A DNA stretch of 64,000 bases from JBMYRH01 sp049602155 (GCA_049602155.1 JBMYRH010000002.1:324037-388036), one strand, 5' to 3'. Shown: positions 49,092 to 59,002, numbered from the stretch's first letter. Translations and numbers: made by a program. The notes: generated from the letters alone by a model not told the origin.

Positions 49092-51403
49092 ACCGCGCCT
49101 TGGCGCTCCTCGTGATGGCGCAGACCGCGTGCGTGTTCGTGCCCACAGCAGCTGCGCGCTCGGACGCCTCGGGGGTCCAGTCCCCGGACTCGCAGGCCCT
49201 GGGCGTGGCGGCGCGAGAGGCGCGCCGGGACGGGCGGCTCTTCACCGCGGCGTGGGCGACTGAGCGCGCTCTCAGGCTCAGCCCCGTAGCGCCAATCGCG
49301 ACGCATGAGGCGGCTCGCTTGGGCTGGGAGGTCACTGCGCCGGCCGGGGAGGGCGCGCTCCCCTCACCTTGGCCATGGTGGCTCGTGGGGTTGAGCGCAT
49401 GGCTGGCGTTGCTGGCCGCTGCATGGGCCTTGCGAGATCGCCTCGGCCTCCTGGCGCTCGCAGTCGCTGCGATCGCCTCAGCCGTCGCGCTGCCGAGCGC
49501 AGAGGTCGCGCCCCCGACGCTGCCCGAGGTGTTGGTTCAACCCTTCGACGTGGCGCTGTGTCCGACCCAGAGCGTCTACTGGGAGGGTGGCCGCCTCGTC
49601 ATTGAGGCGACCTGTCAGGGGCGCGCGGCGCGGTGGACGGTCATTGGCGAGCTGAGCAGCGGGCAATACGCCGCCCAGACAGCGCACCACACCCTCGGTG
49701 GAGGCTCCACGTTGGACGCCCCCGAGCTGGGCCTCGCGCTCCAAACTCAACTGGTCACGGCTCTGCAGAGCGCCGAAGAGTCGGGATACCGCGTGCCCGT
49801 TGAGGAGTCTTGGGTGATGCCTCGAACGCGCCTGTGGAGAGGCGCCGACCCGGCGCAGCGCGCTCAGCTACAGGTCGCTGCAGGGGTCGTCGCAGGGGCC
49901 CTCGTCGTCATCCTCTTTGGGCTCTGGACCCTCGCGACCTCTTTGTTGAGGGCCTCTAGGACGCGCCCGCTGCTGTGGGTGTTGTTGGGGCTCTCTATCG
50001 TGGGCTTGTGCGTGGTGCCGGGGCGCATGCGGATGATGTACAGCGGCTATCACCTCACCCAGCACTTGGTGGACGGCTCTATCCCACGCTACGGGCCCGG
50101 GGCGATCTGGTTCTATGGACCGGTGCAGTGGCTCCTCGGGGGAGACCACGCTTGGGTGCAATGGGCGAACCGTGTGTACGGCTTGGGGTGCGGCATCGCG
50201 ACGGTCGCGCTCGCTGGCCTGTGGTTTAATCGGACCGTGGCGACGGTCACCGCGGTCCTTGCCTCTGCGCTGCCGTTCTTTTGGTTCGCCTACAGCTGTG
50301 AGTCGATCCACGTGGCGCCTACGCTGGCGGTCTTGGTCGCGGTGGGGGTCCTCAGCCTCCCCGAGCGCCGCGCGCCGGTGGCGGCCGCTATCGCCGTGAT
50401 CGCAGCGGGCCTGACGCGCCCCGAGATCGCCGCGGTGATGTGCCTCGCGCCCCTCTGGCTCTGGTGTGTGCAGCGTTGCCCGCGCCCGACGCGCCGCGCT
50501 TGGCCGTGGCTCGTCGCCTTGGTCGCCATCTATGGGGTCATTGGCTGGCGCATGCTCGACGTCTTGGTCTTGAGCGACCAGCTCGCTGCGCAGGGGGCCG
50601 TCGCTTCCCCGGGGCGGTGGCTCGAGCGCGGCTGGTACGCTTTCAGCCTCGGCGGCGTCTTCATGAGCCCAGACTATCTTCCGCCAGTGCTCGGCGGCCT
50701 CCTCGTCATCGCCGCCGCCACGCCGAGTCACCGTCGAATCGCCTTGCCTACCTTGGCCTTTGGGGCGGTCTGGCTCGCGTCGGCTGGCATCGACTACGCC
50801 TACGTCAGCCTCATTCGTCTTCAGCTCCCCGTCGTGCTGCTCTGGTTGCCGCTCATGGCTGCAGCGTGTGTGACGATCTACCGGTGGCCGCGAGGTAAGG
50901 CGCTCGCAGTGGCATTGACGGCCCTCATGCTCGCGGGCAGCGCCACGAGCTTCCTCGCTTTGGATGTCAGGACGGTCGAGGACGATGAGGACCAGCTCTG
51001 GCGTGACGCGGTGACGGCGCTCCCGGACGGACCAGGTTGTCTGGTGACACACATCTACGGAGACGAGGCATCGGCCGCCAAGACGCCGCGATTTGTCCCT
51101 CGCTATCTGCTGGCCTCCCTTAGGCCCGAGGTCTCGATTCATCCCTTGCGGACGCTGCCGGATGTGGCGCGCACCTGCGCAGGGCCCGTCTACTTTCTGC
51201 GAGGCAGTCGCTGCTATGCAGACCTCCGTCGGCCCGGAGAGCCTGCCCCACCTGAGGGGACCGACTACTGCACTTCAGCGCCACCAGCAGCGCATTTAAC
51301 GCCGCTCATTGAGCGTGACGTCAAGAACGTGGGGGTGGTCTCCTACCCCATGTATCCAGCGGGTGAGCGCCTCAGGTTGGGGCTCTATCGCCTGACGCGA
51401 TGA
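49088..51403 (+). CDS. Polytopic membrane protein, possibly GT-C glycosyltransferase-like (module copy 2)
   Basis: 771 residues from ATG 49088 (ATGA overlap, GGAAGAG upstream). The order is the same as in copy 1: signal, short helical repeat (ARDGRLFTAAWATERAL), about 11-13 membrane segments, then a Cys-containing C-terminal domain. MRMMYSGYHLTQHLVDGSIPRYGPGAIWFYG and the ending PLIERDVKN...YPMYP closely match copy 1. The first-loop residue equivalent to the copy 1 Asp is His (GYHLT), so if that Asp matters the two copies may differ in activity. Confidence 0.7.
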   Translation: MNRALALLVMAQTACVFVPTAAARSDASGVQSPDSQALGVAAREARRDGRLFTAAWATERALRLSPVAPIATHEAARLGWEVTAPAGEGALPSPWPWWLVGLSAWLALLAAAWALRDRLGLLALAVAAIASAVALPSAEVAPPTLPEVLVQPFDVALCPTQSVYWEGGRLVIEATCQGRAARWTVIGELSSGQYAAQTAHHTLGGGSTLDAPELGLALQTQLVTALQSAEESGYRVPVEESWVMPRTRLWRGADPAQRAQLQVAAGVVAGALVVILFGLWTLATSLLRASRTRPLLWVLLGLSIVGLCVVPGRMRMMYSGYHLTQHLVDGSIPRYGPGAIWFYGPVQWLLGGDHAWVQWANRVYGLGCGIATVALAGLWFNRTVATVTAVLASALPFFWFAYSCESIHVAPTLAVLVAVGVLSLPERRAPVAAAIAVIAAGLTRPEIAAVMCLAPLWLWCVQRCPRPTRRAWPWLVALVAIYGVIGWRMLDVLVLSDQLAAQGAVASPGRWLERGWYAFSLGGVFMSPDYLPPVLGGLLVIAAATPSHRRIALPTLAFGAVWLASAGIDYAYVSLIRLQLPVVLLWLPLMAAACVTIYRWPRGKALAVALTALMLAGSATSFLALDVRTVEDDEDQLWRDAVTALPDGPGCLVTHIYGDEASAAKTPRFVPRYLLASLRPEVSIHPLRTLPDVARTCAGPVYFLRGSRCYADLRRPGEPAPPEGTDYCTSAPPAAHLTPLIERDVKNVGVVSYPMYPAGERLRLGLYRLTR

Positions 51404-51482
51404 GCGTCGGTCGGGGGGCTGCGTTGCAGGGCTCCCTTGGGACGGTTAGCCGTTGTGGCGTGCTCCGGTGTAGACTCTCTCC

Positions 51483-54400
51483 ATGTGCTTTCGGACGACC
51501 GCCTTGCTGTGCCTCTTCGCCTCGCTCGTCGCATGCGGTCAGGCCGAGATAGGGGACGTTGATGATGTGGGGCTGACCCCGCCGCCGACGTCGACTGAAG
51601 ACACGGGAGAGGGGGAACTCCTCGAGGATGGTACGCGCTCAGAGAGCGACACCGAGGCTGGACCGACCGACGTCGCGATATATGACGCTACCGCGCCGGC
51701 AGATGCGCCCCTCATGGACGTCGACGCGGACCTCGCGAGCCTGCCCCCTCTGCCCTTGGGGCCCTCTCGCTGCGAGCTCGCGGGTCCGCCGCCGTCACCC
51801 AGGCCGCGGCGCTCACTGACCCCCGTCGTCATCTTCGATGAGCTGATGTACCACCCGGCGCAGGGGCAGCAGGAGTGGCTTGAGCTGCACAATGTCCTGG
51901 CGGTCGATGTCGACCTCAGCGGTTGGCGACTCGACGGCGGGGTGCGCTTCACCTTCCCAGACGGGACGATGCTCAGCGGAGATGGTCGCTTGGTGGTCGC
52001 GGCGGACCCGGAGAGCTTCACTGCGGTCACAGACGCGCTTGGGCCCTTTGAAGGCAAGCTGGATAACGCGGGGGAGCGTATCGAGCTGTTTAACAACGCA
52101 GGCCGCTTGATGGACGCCGTGGTCTACGATGATGACGCCCCTTGGCCGGTGACCCCTGATGGCGCGGGCGCGTCGCTGGCCAAGCGCAAGAGGCACCTCC
52201 CGAGCGGAGAGCCTGAGAGCTGGGAGGCGAGTCGGCAGCTCGGCGGGACCCCCGGTGCACGCAACGCGTATGACCCGCAAGAGCCCCCTGTCGACGTCAC
52301 TTGGATCGGTCCTGAGACGACTTGGCGCCTTGATCTCTCCGGGGTCGCCCAGCCTGAGGACTGGTTCACGCCGGAGTATGAGGATGATGGATGGGAGACC
52401 GTCGTGGGCGCGACTGCGATGGGGGGGAGCCTGAGCGAGGCTATCACGGTCCTCGCGACCGCGGACAACCATGTGGCTGTGTATCTGGGCGCGTTGGATG
52501 GCTCAGGGATGCGCTTGGTTGGGCGTGATAGTGAAGGGAACTGGGACTCTCCCGAGGCGTTCCTCGACGTCGCTCACCCAGAGGAGCACCTCTTCCTCAT
52601 GGCGTGGGAGGCCCAAGGAGACGCAGAGTCACCCCAGATGCTCATCGCAGAGGTCTTGACGGGCGCGGGGCCACTCTGGGGGACCACGGCTGCGGCCTTT
52701 GAGGTGAGCCTCGGACCGACCGGAGCGACCCCGGGTGGAGATATGAGTGCTGCGCCTCCGTCCGCAGAGGCGGTCGCGGACGAGGTCGCGGAGAGTGATG
52801 CGCTCGACGGTTGGTCCACACCGCAAGCTGAGCGGCCCCGCTCGGAGGGGCCTTGGGGGGCCGCCGTGGGGGCTGCGTTCATCTCAGACGCGGCGTTCCT
52901 TTGGCCTGACACGTTCGAGTCGAATTCCGTGACCAACCAGCTCGAGACCTACGCGCTCTTCCGGTCGCTTGAGCCTGTCCTCCCGCCCCCATCATCAACC
53001 TCGACCCTCGAGGCGCCGCTGACCGCGTACGCCCGCGCTACGTTCGCCATCTCTGAGGCGGAGCTCGAGATGGTCACTGAGGTGCGCTTGACCGGCACCG
53101 TCGACAGCGGAGCAGTCCTTTATCTCAACGGCGCTGAGGTCACCCGAGTGGCGATGCCTGCCGGGCCCATTACGGCGGCCGTGGCGGCCACAGAGTCGGG
53201 GGCTCACTCCCTTGACGGCACGGCGATTCCGACGTCATCACTGGTCGCGGGCGAGAACGTGCTCGCGTTCTCGATCCATCAGGTCGACGCCTCCGACACG
53301 TCCTTGGTCCTGGACGTCAGCCTGTCGGCGACCCTGACGGAGATGCCCCCGGAGCCTCAGCTCGGCGTCCGAATCGATGAGGTCTCCGCAGGGGGGCAAT
53401 CACCGTCCTGGATTGAGCTCTTCAACCCCCACGACGTGGCTGTCTCGCTGGCGGCCTTCGAGCTCGGCACAGCGGGAGGGGAGCGGTTCCTCTTGGATCC
53501 CGAGGTGCTCGCCCCGGGGGCGCGCGTCGTCGTCCGAGGTGATGAGCTGGGCTTTGCATTGAGTGAGGGCGATCTCTTGGCGTTATGGGGGGCTGAGGGG
53601 GAGGCCCTCGATGGTGTCCGCGTGGAGGACGTCGTCCGCGCGCGGGATGCGGTGGGGGCTTGGATCTACCCTGACGAAGGGAGCCCCGGTGCCCCGAGCG
53701 CCGCGCTGCCCGCTCAGACCGTCGTGATCCACGAAGTGCTCTATCATGCGCCGCAGACTCCGGCCCCTGATGGGGGCAGTGACCCTTCGGCGCTGGAGTG
53801 GATCGAGCTTCACAACACGAGTGACTGGCCTGTCAGTCTTGAAGGCGCGCAGTTGACCGACGGCATCGCGTTCGCGTTTGACGAGGCGGCGCTGATCCCG
53901 GGCGGTGGGTTCCTCATCATCAGTCGAGACGGCGCGCGTCCGCCCGGGACCCCGGAGGGGGTCTTGGTGCTGGGCCCTTGGGAGGGGACGCTCTCGAATG
54001 GCGGCGATAGCGTGACCTTGATGAGCCAGTGCGGCAACCCAATCGACAGGGTGCGGTACCTCGATGGTGGGCGCTGGCCCGCCGCTGCAGATGGTGGCGG
54101 ATCGAGCCTAGAGCGCCGGGCCCCGGGCGCCCCCGGCCTATTGCCAGGCAGCTGGGGTGCCAGTGATGAGGCTGGCCGCGTGGGGTGGCAAGAGGTCAGC
54201 TATCGTGCCGTCGTCGCGCCGTCCTCTGTCGGCCCCGATGGTCAATGGCAGGAGCTGATCGTCGGCCTCTTGGCGGCCGGCGAGGTCCTTATCGACGATC
54301 TGACGGTGGTCAGGGACCCGGATGGCGAGGCGGTTCAGTTGATCCAGGACCCGAGCTTTGACGATCCAACCGCTGCGACCTGGCGTTGGATCGGGACCCA

Positions 54401-56423
54401 CCGTCACAGCGCCTTAGTCGCTGACCCAGACGACCCGAGTGAGGTCGTCTTGAAGCTCGTCGCGACGGCACAAGCGGGTCATATGCATAACCACCTCGAG
54501 ACGACGCTCGCCGGGGGGGCCGCGATCCAGAACGGTGTGGAGTTCGAGATCGCCTACCGTGCGCGGTGGATCAGCGGCTCAAATCAGCTCAACACGCGCC
54601 TGTACTTCAACCGCCTCGCGAAGACGACGCACCTCACGCTCCCGGACTATGCGGGCACCCCCGGGGTGGCGAACACAATCGCAGTGGAGGCTCTAGGGCC
54701 TGCGCTTAGTCAGCTGCGCCATCACCCTGTCGTGCCTCAGCCAGGAGAGCCGGTGACGGTGTCTGTCGTCGCTGAGGATCCTCAGGGGATCGGTGAGGTC
54801 ACGCTCTGGTTGTCCGCGGATGAGGGGGTCTACTCGGATCACCCGATGACCCTCGTGGGCGGGGGGCGTTACGAGGTGACCGTGCTCGGCTTCCCTCTCG
54901 ACGCAATGGTGCAGATGGTGGTCGTCGCGAAGGATGTTGAAGGCGCTCAAAGTGAGTTTCCGCCTGATGGCCAGCAATCGCGCGCGCTCTTCCGCGTCAG
55001 TGCGGCCGCTGGGGACACTCACGGGAAGCGAACCCTGAGGATCTGGATGACGGCCTCGGACTCCGCTTGGCTGCACGCCGAGCCCAACCTGATGAGCAAC
55101 GACAGGGTGGCTGCCACGGTCATCTACGACGACCAAGACATCTACTACGATGTCGGGGTGCGGGGGAAAGGAAGCCAGCGCGGCCGGGGCGTGGACGCCC
55201 GTCATGGGTTTGCCCTCTACTTTAACGCCGGCCAACCCCTGCTAGGCGGCTATGGCAGCGCCATGGTCGACCGGTCTCAAGGGGTCAACTATGGGCAGCG
55301 GGAGTGGTTGTTGAACCAGGCGATGGCTCGGGCAGGCTCCGTCTCCGCTGAGTACAATGACTTGGTCCACCTCGTGGCGCCCCTTGAGCTGCACACGGGG
55401 GCCGCTGAGCTTCAGCTCGCGCGCTTTGGCAACACGATGCTCGACGCGCAGTTTGAGGCGGGGGGAGAGGGGCAGCTCTTTGAGTACGAGCTCATCTACT
55501 ACCCGACGACCACCGTCGATGGGACCGCTGAGGGGGCCAAGCGGCCGCGGCCCGATCAGGTCGCAGGCACGACGCTCCGGGGGCTCGGCGACGATAAAGA
55601 GGCGTACCGTCACCTTTACCTCGCCAAGAACAACCGCCGGGACGACGACTATGGCGGGTTGATGTCGCGCCTCCCGCTCTTCGACCTCCCCGATGCGGCC
55701 TTCTTCGAGGAGGTGGAGCAGGCCTTGGATGTCGATCAATGGCTGCGGTCCTTTGCCTTCGCGGCGCTCGCCGGCTCCACGGATCAGTATGGCACGGGGG
55801 CCCAGCACAACGCTCAGCTCTATGTGCGCCCCTCAGACGGTCGGCTGCTCTATTTCCCGCATGACACGGACTTCTTCTTTGGGACCCCGACCAAGCCCGT
55901 GGTGCAGCAAGGTGATCTCAACCGGTTGCTTCAGCGACCTGCTTACAAGCGCGCCTTCTGCGGGCACCTGCATGACATTGTTCAGACCAGTTATAATGCC
56001 GAGTACATGGCTCACTGGGGTGAACGCATGGGCGCGATGCTGCCCGATCAAGCCATCGCATCCTACGTCGCGTTCTTGGCCGCGCGCGCGCAGCATGTCC
56101 TCTACGATGCGCAAGATGCCGTGACCAAGCTTATCCCCCCGGTAGTGTTCGGTGTCACCTCGCCGAGCCCGGAGGAGACCGAGATCTTGGGAGACGTTGT
56201 CGCCCTCGAAGGCCTGGGTTGGGTCGATGTCGCGACAGTTCATCGACTCGAGGGGGAGGAAGAGACGCCCTTGGAGCTCTCCTGGACCGACACGACGACG
56301 TGGAGTGCGTCACTCGGCTTGGTTCCCGGATTGAACATCCTCACCCTGCGAGCGCTGGACCTGCATGGTGTGGAGGTCGGTCAAGCAGAGCTGTGGCTCA
56401 CATCGACCCCAATTCAGCCTTGA
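51483..56423 (+). CDS. Large lipoprotein with lamin-tail domains and C-terminal CotH kinase-like domain
   Basis: 1646 residues. Lipobox SLVAC at residue 18, then an acidic linker to about residue 85. Lamin tail (LTD) domains are seen at about 110-230 (IFDELMYHPAQGQQEWLELHN), 630-730 (IDEVSAGGQSPSWIELFNP) and 750-895 (IHEVLYHAPQ...EWIELHN). Beta-sandwich regions lie between them. Residues about 1185-1550 are a CotH-like domain, with GKGSQRGR in the nucleotide loop and the family metal motif HDTDFFFG at 1460-1467. CotH is a secreted protein kinase in spore coats. Here the domain would sit outside the cell, perhaps phosphorylating surface proteins. It is a single-gene transcript. Confidence 0.85.
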   Translation: MCFRTTALLCLFASLVACGQAEIGDVDDVGLTPPPTSTEDTGEGELLEDGTRSESDTEAGPTDVAIYDATAPADAPLMDVDADLASLPPLPLGPSRCELAGPPPSPRPRRSLTPVVIFDELMYHPAQGQQEWLELHNVLAVDVDLSGWRLDGGVRFTFPDGTMLSGDGRLVVAADPESFTAVTDALGPFEGKLDNAGERIELFNNAGRLMDAVVYDDDAPWPVTPDGAGASLAKRKRHLPSGEPESWEASRQLGGTPGARNAYDPQEPPVDVTWIGPETTWRLDLSGVAQPEDWFTPEYEDDGWETVVGATAMGGSLSEAITVLATADNHVAVYLGALDGSGMRLVGRDSEGNWDSPEAFLDVAHPEEHLFLMAWEAQGDAESPQMLIAEVLTGAGPLWGTTAAAFEVSLGPTGATPGGDMSAAPPSAEAVADEVAESDALDGWSTPQAERPRSEGPWGAAVGAAFISDAAFLWPDTFESNSVTNQLETYALFRSLEPVLPPPSSTSTLEAPLTAYARATFAISEAELEMVTEVRLTGTVDSGAVLYLNGAEVTRVAMPAGPITAAVAATESGAHSLDGTAIPTSSLVAGENVLAFSIHQVDASDTSLVLDVSLSATLTEMPPEPQLGVRIDEVSAGGQSPSWIELFNPHDVAVSLAAFELGTAGGERFLLDPEVLAPGARVVVRGDELGFALSEGDLLALWGAEGEALDGVRVEDVVRARDAVGAWIYPDEGSPGAPSAALPAQTVVIHEVLYHAPQTPAPDGGSDPSALEWIELHNTSDWPVSLEGAQLTDGIAFAFDEAALIPGGGFLIISRDGARPPGTPEGVLVLGPWEGTLSNGGDSVTLMSQCGNPIDRVRYLDGGRWPAAADGGGSSLERRAPGAPGLLPGSWGASDEAGRVGWQEVSYRAVVAPSSVGPDGQWQELIVGLLAAGEVLIDDLTVVRDPDGEAVQLIQDPSFDDPTAATWRWIGTHRHSALVADPDDPSEVVLKLVATAQAGHMHNHLETTLAGGAAIQNGVEFEIAYRARWISGSNQLNTRLYFNRLAKTTHLTLPDYAGTPGVANTIAVEALGPALSQLRHHPVVPQPGEPVTVSVVAEDPQGIGEVTLWLSADEGVYSDHPMTLVGGGRYEVTVLGFPLDAMVQMVVVAKDVEGAQSEFPPDGQQSRALFRVSAAAGDTHGKRTLRIWMTASDSAWLHAEPNLMSNDRVAATVIYDDQDIYYDVGVRGKGSQRGRGVDARHGFALYFNAGQPLLGGYGSAMVDRSQGVNYGQREWLLNQAMARAGSVSAEYNDLVHLVAPLELHTGAAELQLARFGNTMLDAQFEAGGEGQLFEYELIYYPTTTVDGTAEGAKRPRPDQVAGTTLRGLGDDKEAYRHLYLAKNNRRDDDYGGLMSRLPLFDLPDAAFFEEVEQALDVDQWLRSFAFAALAGSTDQYGTGAQHNAQLYVRPSDGRLLYFPHDTDFFFGTPTKPVVQQGDLNRLLQRPAYKRAFCGHLHDIVQTSYNAEYMAHWGERMGAMLPDQAIASYVAFLAARAQHVLYDAQDAVTKLIPPVVFGVTSPSPEETEILGDVVALEGLGWVDVATVHRLEGEEETPLELSWTDTTTWSASLGLVPGLNILTLRALDLHGVEVGQAELWLTSTPIQP

Positions 56424-56647
56424 ACCAGGGCAAGAGCTGGAGGTATGTGAGCGCCTTAGGTTAAACTTCGGTTACCGAACTACCTGGCTGCCTTGGCATC
56501 AGGGATGCCGCGCGCTGAGTGGGCTTAGCGGGCTGTTCATCAAAGTACGGTACTGCGGGGGTGAATAGCGTCTGTGTCGTTGGGAACATTGACAGCCGGC
56601 GCCGATTTGCTTACCAATTCTAGAATCTAACAAAAGATAGGTTTGCG
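56424..56647 (+). promoter_or_regulatory. AT-richer upstream region with inverted repeats and candidate promoter
   Basis: This 224-base gap is more AT-rich than its surroundings near the start codon. It holds TTCGG-TTA-CCGAA (56467-56479), a GGCATC-AGG-GATGCC hairpin (56495-56509) that may end the previous gene, a perfect -35-like TTGACA (56589-56594) with only a poor -10 (TACCAA, 56612-56617), and the 10-base palindrome ATTCTAGAAT (56617-56626) that contains TAGAAT. The palindrome lies 21 bases before the ATG and could be an operator. Confidence 0.35.
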
Positions 56648-59002
56648 ATGAGCATCTCGAAGCTAGAAGACGCTGCAGCACCCATCCCGTTCGGAAGTGC
56701 AGCAGATCACCCGAGTGCGGTCATGGTACCCAGTGACGGTCCAGTGGCTGCCGCAACTCCTGATCTCATCAAGGGCGCTGAGTTACCCGATGATTGGCCT
56801 CGAGAGGGACCGATCGATCTCGCGGTCCATGACCTCCCCCATCGGTCCTCCACGACCGAGTGGTGGTACCTCAACACGCACCTGGAGTCCTTGGATGGGC
56901 GCGCATTTTCTCTCTTCGCGTCGTTCTTCCGGGTCCTGAAAGGGCGCGACGAGGAGACGGGAGAGCTGCAGTACGCCCACTCTCTGACTTGGGCCCTGAC
57001 CGATGTGACCACGGCGTCATATTACGCCGAGTCCCGCGTTGACCAGGACGCCCCGGCGATGGGCTTAGAGAAGCTTGAGCGCGGTGAAGGGACGAGTGAC
57101 CCTCGCATTCGGCGGGCGGCCCACGAGGTGCTCGTCAAAGGCAGTGTGCCATACCCCGACCAAGTCTTTGACGGGGATGTCTTCGTGGGGATGCGTCGCC
57201 TGGACCTCGACTTTGACGGGCAATGCCTCCGTCGCCTCGACAATGGGGCCTACGCCCTGAAGCTCTTTCATGACCACCACAAGGTGGGCTGTGACCTCGT
57301 ATTCACCCCATCCGTGCCCGCCGTCAGGCATGGTCGAGACGGTGTGGTGAAGGGCACTCACGGCGAGGACATGTTCTACTACTTCGTGCCGCAATGTGTG
57401 GTCACCGGCACCCTCAACGTGGAGGGGGGGCAGCTGGGAATCATCAAGGGCGACGGCTGGTACGACCATGAGTTTGGCCGCCATGGACATGACCTGCGTG
57501 AGGGCCAAGTCCATGATGTGGCCTGGAATTGGCTCGCTGTTCAGTTTGCGGATGGTCGCCAACTGAGCGCGTATACGCTCGTCGACGAGCACACGCAGGC
57601 CGTCATCGATGAGCGCGCCATCGTCGTCGACGCCGACGGGATCCCGACCTACTACGACCACATCGCGTTTGAGGCCGAGAACCTGTGGCGCTCTACGCGA
57701 ACCTTCCAAGAGTACCCGACCCGCTGGCGCCTCCAGGTGCCTGAGGCTGGCCTCGACTTAAGCGCTCGGGCGACCTTCGACGACCAGGAGTTTGTGACCC
57801 TCATCTCCAAGCCCGCCTTCTGGGAAGGGCGCATCGAGATCGAGGGGAGCTGCGAGGGGCAGCCCATTGAGGGGGTGGGCTATCTAGAGCGCAGCGGGTT
57901 CAGCAACATCGACACCCTCGAGGACTTCTTCGCCTCGGTGGGGCGGGAAGTGCGGAAGTCCGTGGCGGATGTCGCTCCGTTGGATCCGAGCTTCGAGCGC
58001 GTCCTCGACCTCATCGGGAGCCCCGAGCGCCCGGACGTGATGCGCGGCGTCGACATCCCGACCTTCACCGACCACATGATTCGCCCCGTGCGTGAGATCG
58101 CTGATCGAGGCGGAAAGTCGTGGCGTTCATACGCCGCGCTCGCCTGCTGCGACATCGTGGGGGGGGACTCACGCGACTTCGTGCAGTGGTTGGCGCTGCC
58201 TGAGTTCATGCACGTCGGTTCACTCATCGTCGATGACATTCAAGACAAGTCTGAGGTGCGCCGCGGCGGACAGACGGCTCATCTCATCTATGGTGAGCCC
58301 GTCGCGATCAACGCCGGCACCGCGGCATATTTCATGGGGCAAAAACTCCTGACAGGGCCCGAGATGTCGTCGGCGGACAAGCTGCGACTGTACGACCTCT
58401 ACTTCGAGGCGCTCCGAGCTGGGCACGCCGGACAAGCGCTCGACTTAGCGGGCCTAGATGACGCCATGACCGAGGCGGCTGAGACGGGCGATTGCGAGGT
58501 CATCGAGGAGCGCGTCTTGGCGATTCATCGCCTCAAGACTGCGGTCCCTGCGGCCTCATTGGCGCGAATGGGGGCCGTCGCTGGTGGCGGCACTGAAGCC
58601 CAAATCGAGGGCCTTGGCGGGTTCTTCGACGCGGTCGGGACCGCCTTCCAGATCATGGACGACGTCTTGAACCTGCGTGGCTTTGAGGGGGATCTGAAGG
58701 CCCGCGGTGAGGACATCGCGCAGGGCAAGGCGACGAGCCCCGTGGTCAAGGCGATGACGCGGCTGGATGCCGCATCTCGCTGCGCACTCTGGCGCCGAAT
58801 CCAACTCAAGCCTCAAGACCCTGAAGAGGTGCGCCAAATCATCGCCATCATCGAGGGGTGTGGGGCGCTAGATGCCTGCGTGACGCAAGCAAATGAGCTC
58901 GTTGATGAGGCGTGGAGAGTGCTCGATCCCCTGGTTGAAGACTCGCTGCCGAAGATCATGCTCCGTGCCTTCGGGTGGTTTGTCCTTCAGCGTCACTACT
59001 AG
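56648..59002 (+). CDS. Fusion of CrtC/AttH-like domain with polyprenyl (geranylgeranyl) diphosphate synthase
   Basis: 784 residues. Residues about 50-420 match the carotenoid 1,2-hydratase (CrtC)/AttH lipocalin-like family (SSTTEWWYLNTHL; GWYDHEFGR; VAWNWLAVQFADGRQLSAY). Residues about 445-784 are a trans-polyprenyl diphosphate synthase. It has both Asp motifs, DDIQD at 529-533 and DDVLN at 671-675, plus EVRRGGQTAH and the K-containing GKATSPVVK. The DDVLN second motif is of the eukaryote-like GGPP synthase type. The small residues just before the first motif (HVGSLIV) are compatible with C20 or longer products. The protein would make an isoprenoid chain and hydrate or cyclise a terpenoid. 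The usual carotenoid genes (crtB, crtI) are not in the window. Confidence 0.85.
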   Translation: MSISKLEDAAAPIPFGSAADHPSAVMVPSDGPVAAATPDLIKGAELPDDWPREGPIDLAVHDLPHRSSTTEWWYLNTHLESLDGRAFSLFASFFRVLKGRDEETGELQYAHSLTWALTDVTTASYYAESRVDQDAPAMGLEKLERGEGTSDPRIRRAAHEVLVKGSVPYPDQVFDGDVFVGMRRLDLDFDGQCLRRLDNGAYALKLFHDHHKVGCDLVFTPSVPAVRHGRDGVVKGTHGEDMFYYFVPQCVVTGTLNVEGGQLGIIKGDGWYDHEFGRHGHDLREGQVHDVAWNWLAVQFADGRQLSAYTLVDEHTQAVIDERAIVVDADGIPTYYDHIAFEAENLWRSTRTFQEYPTRWRLQVPEAGLDLSARATFDDQEFVTLISKPAFWEGRIEIEGSCEGQPIEGVGYLERSGFSNIDTLEDFFASVGREVRKSVADVAPLDPSFERVLDLIGSPERPDVMRGVDIPTFTDHMIRPVREIADRGGKSWRSYAALACCDIVGGDSRDFVQWLALPEFMHVGSLIVDDIQDKSEVRRGGQTAHLIYGEPVAINAGTAAYFMGQKLLTGPEMSSADKLRLYDLYFEALRAGHAGQALDLAGLDDAMTEAAETGDCEVIEERVLAIHRLKTAVPAASLARMGAVAGGGTEAQIEGLGGFFDAVGTAFQIMDDVLNLRGFEGDLKARGEDIAQGKATSPVVKAMTRLDAASRCALWRRIQLKPQDPEEVRQIIAIIEGCGALDACVTQANELVDEAWRVLDPLVEDSLPKIMLRAFGWFVLQRHY

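Noticed and set aside
49868..51142. Long minus-strand frame (424 codons) inside the second membrane-protein copy
   Set aside because: Composition is typical of antisense frames (Arg/His/Asp-rich), with no hydrophobic or motif structure.
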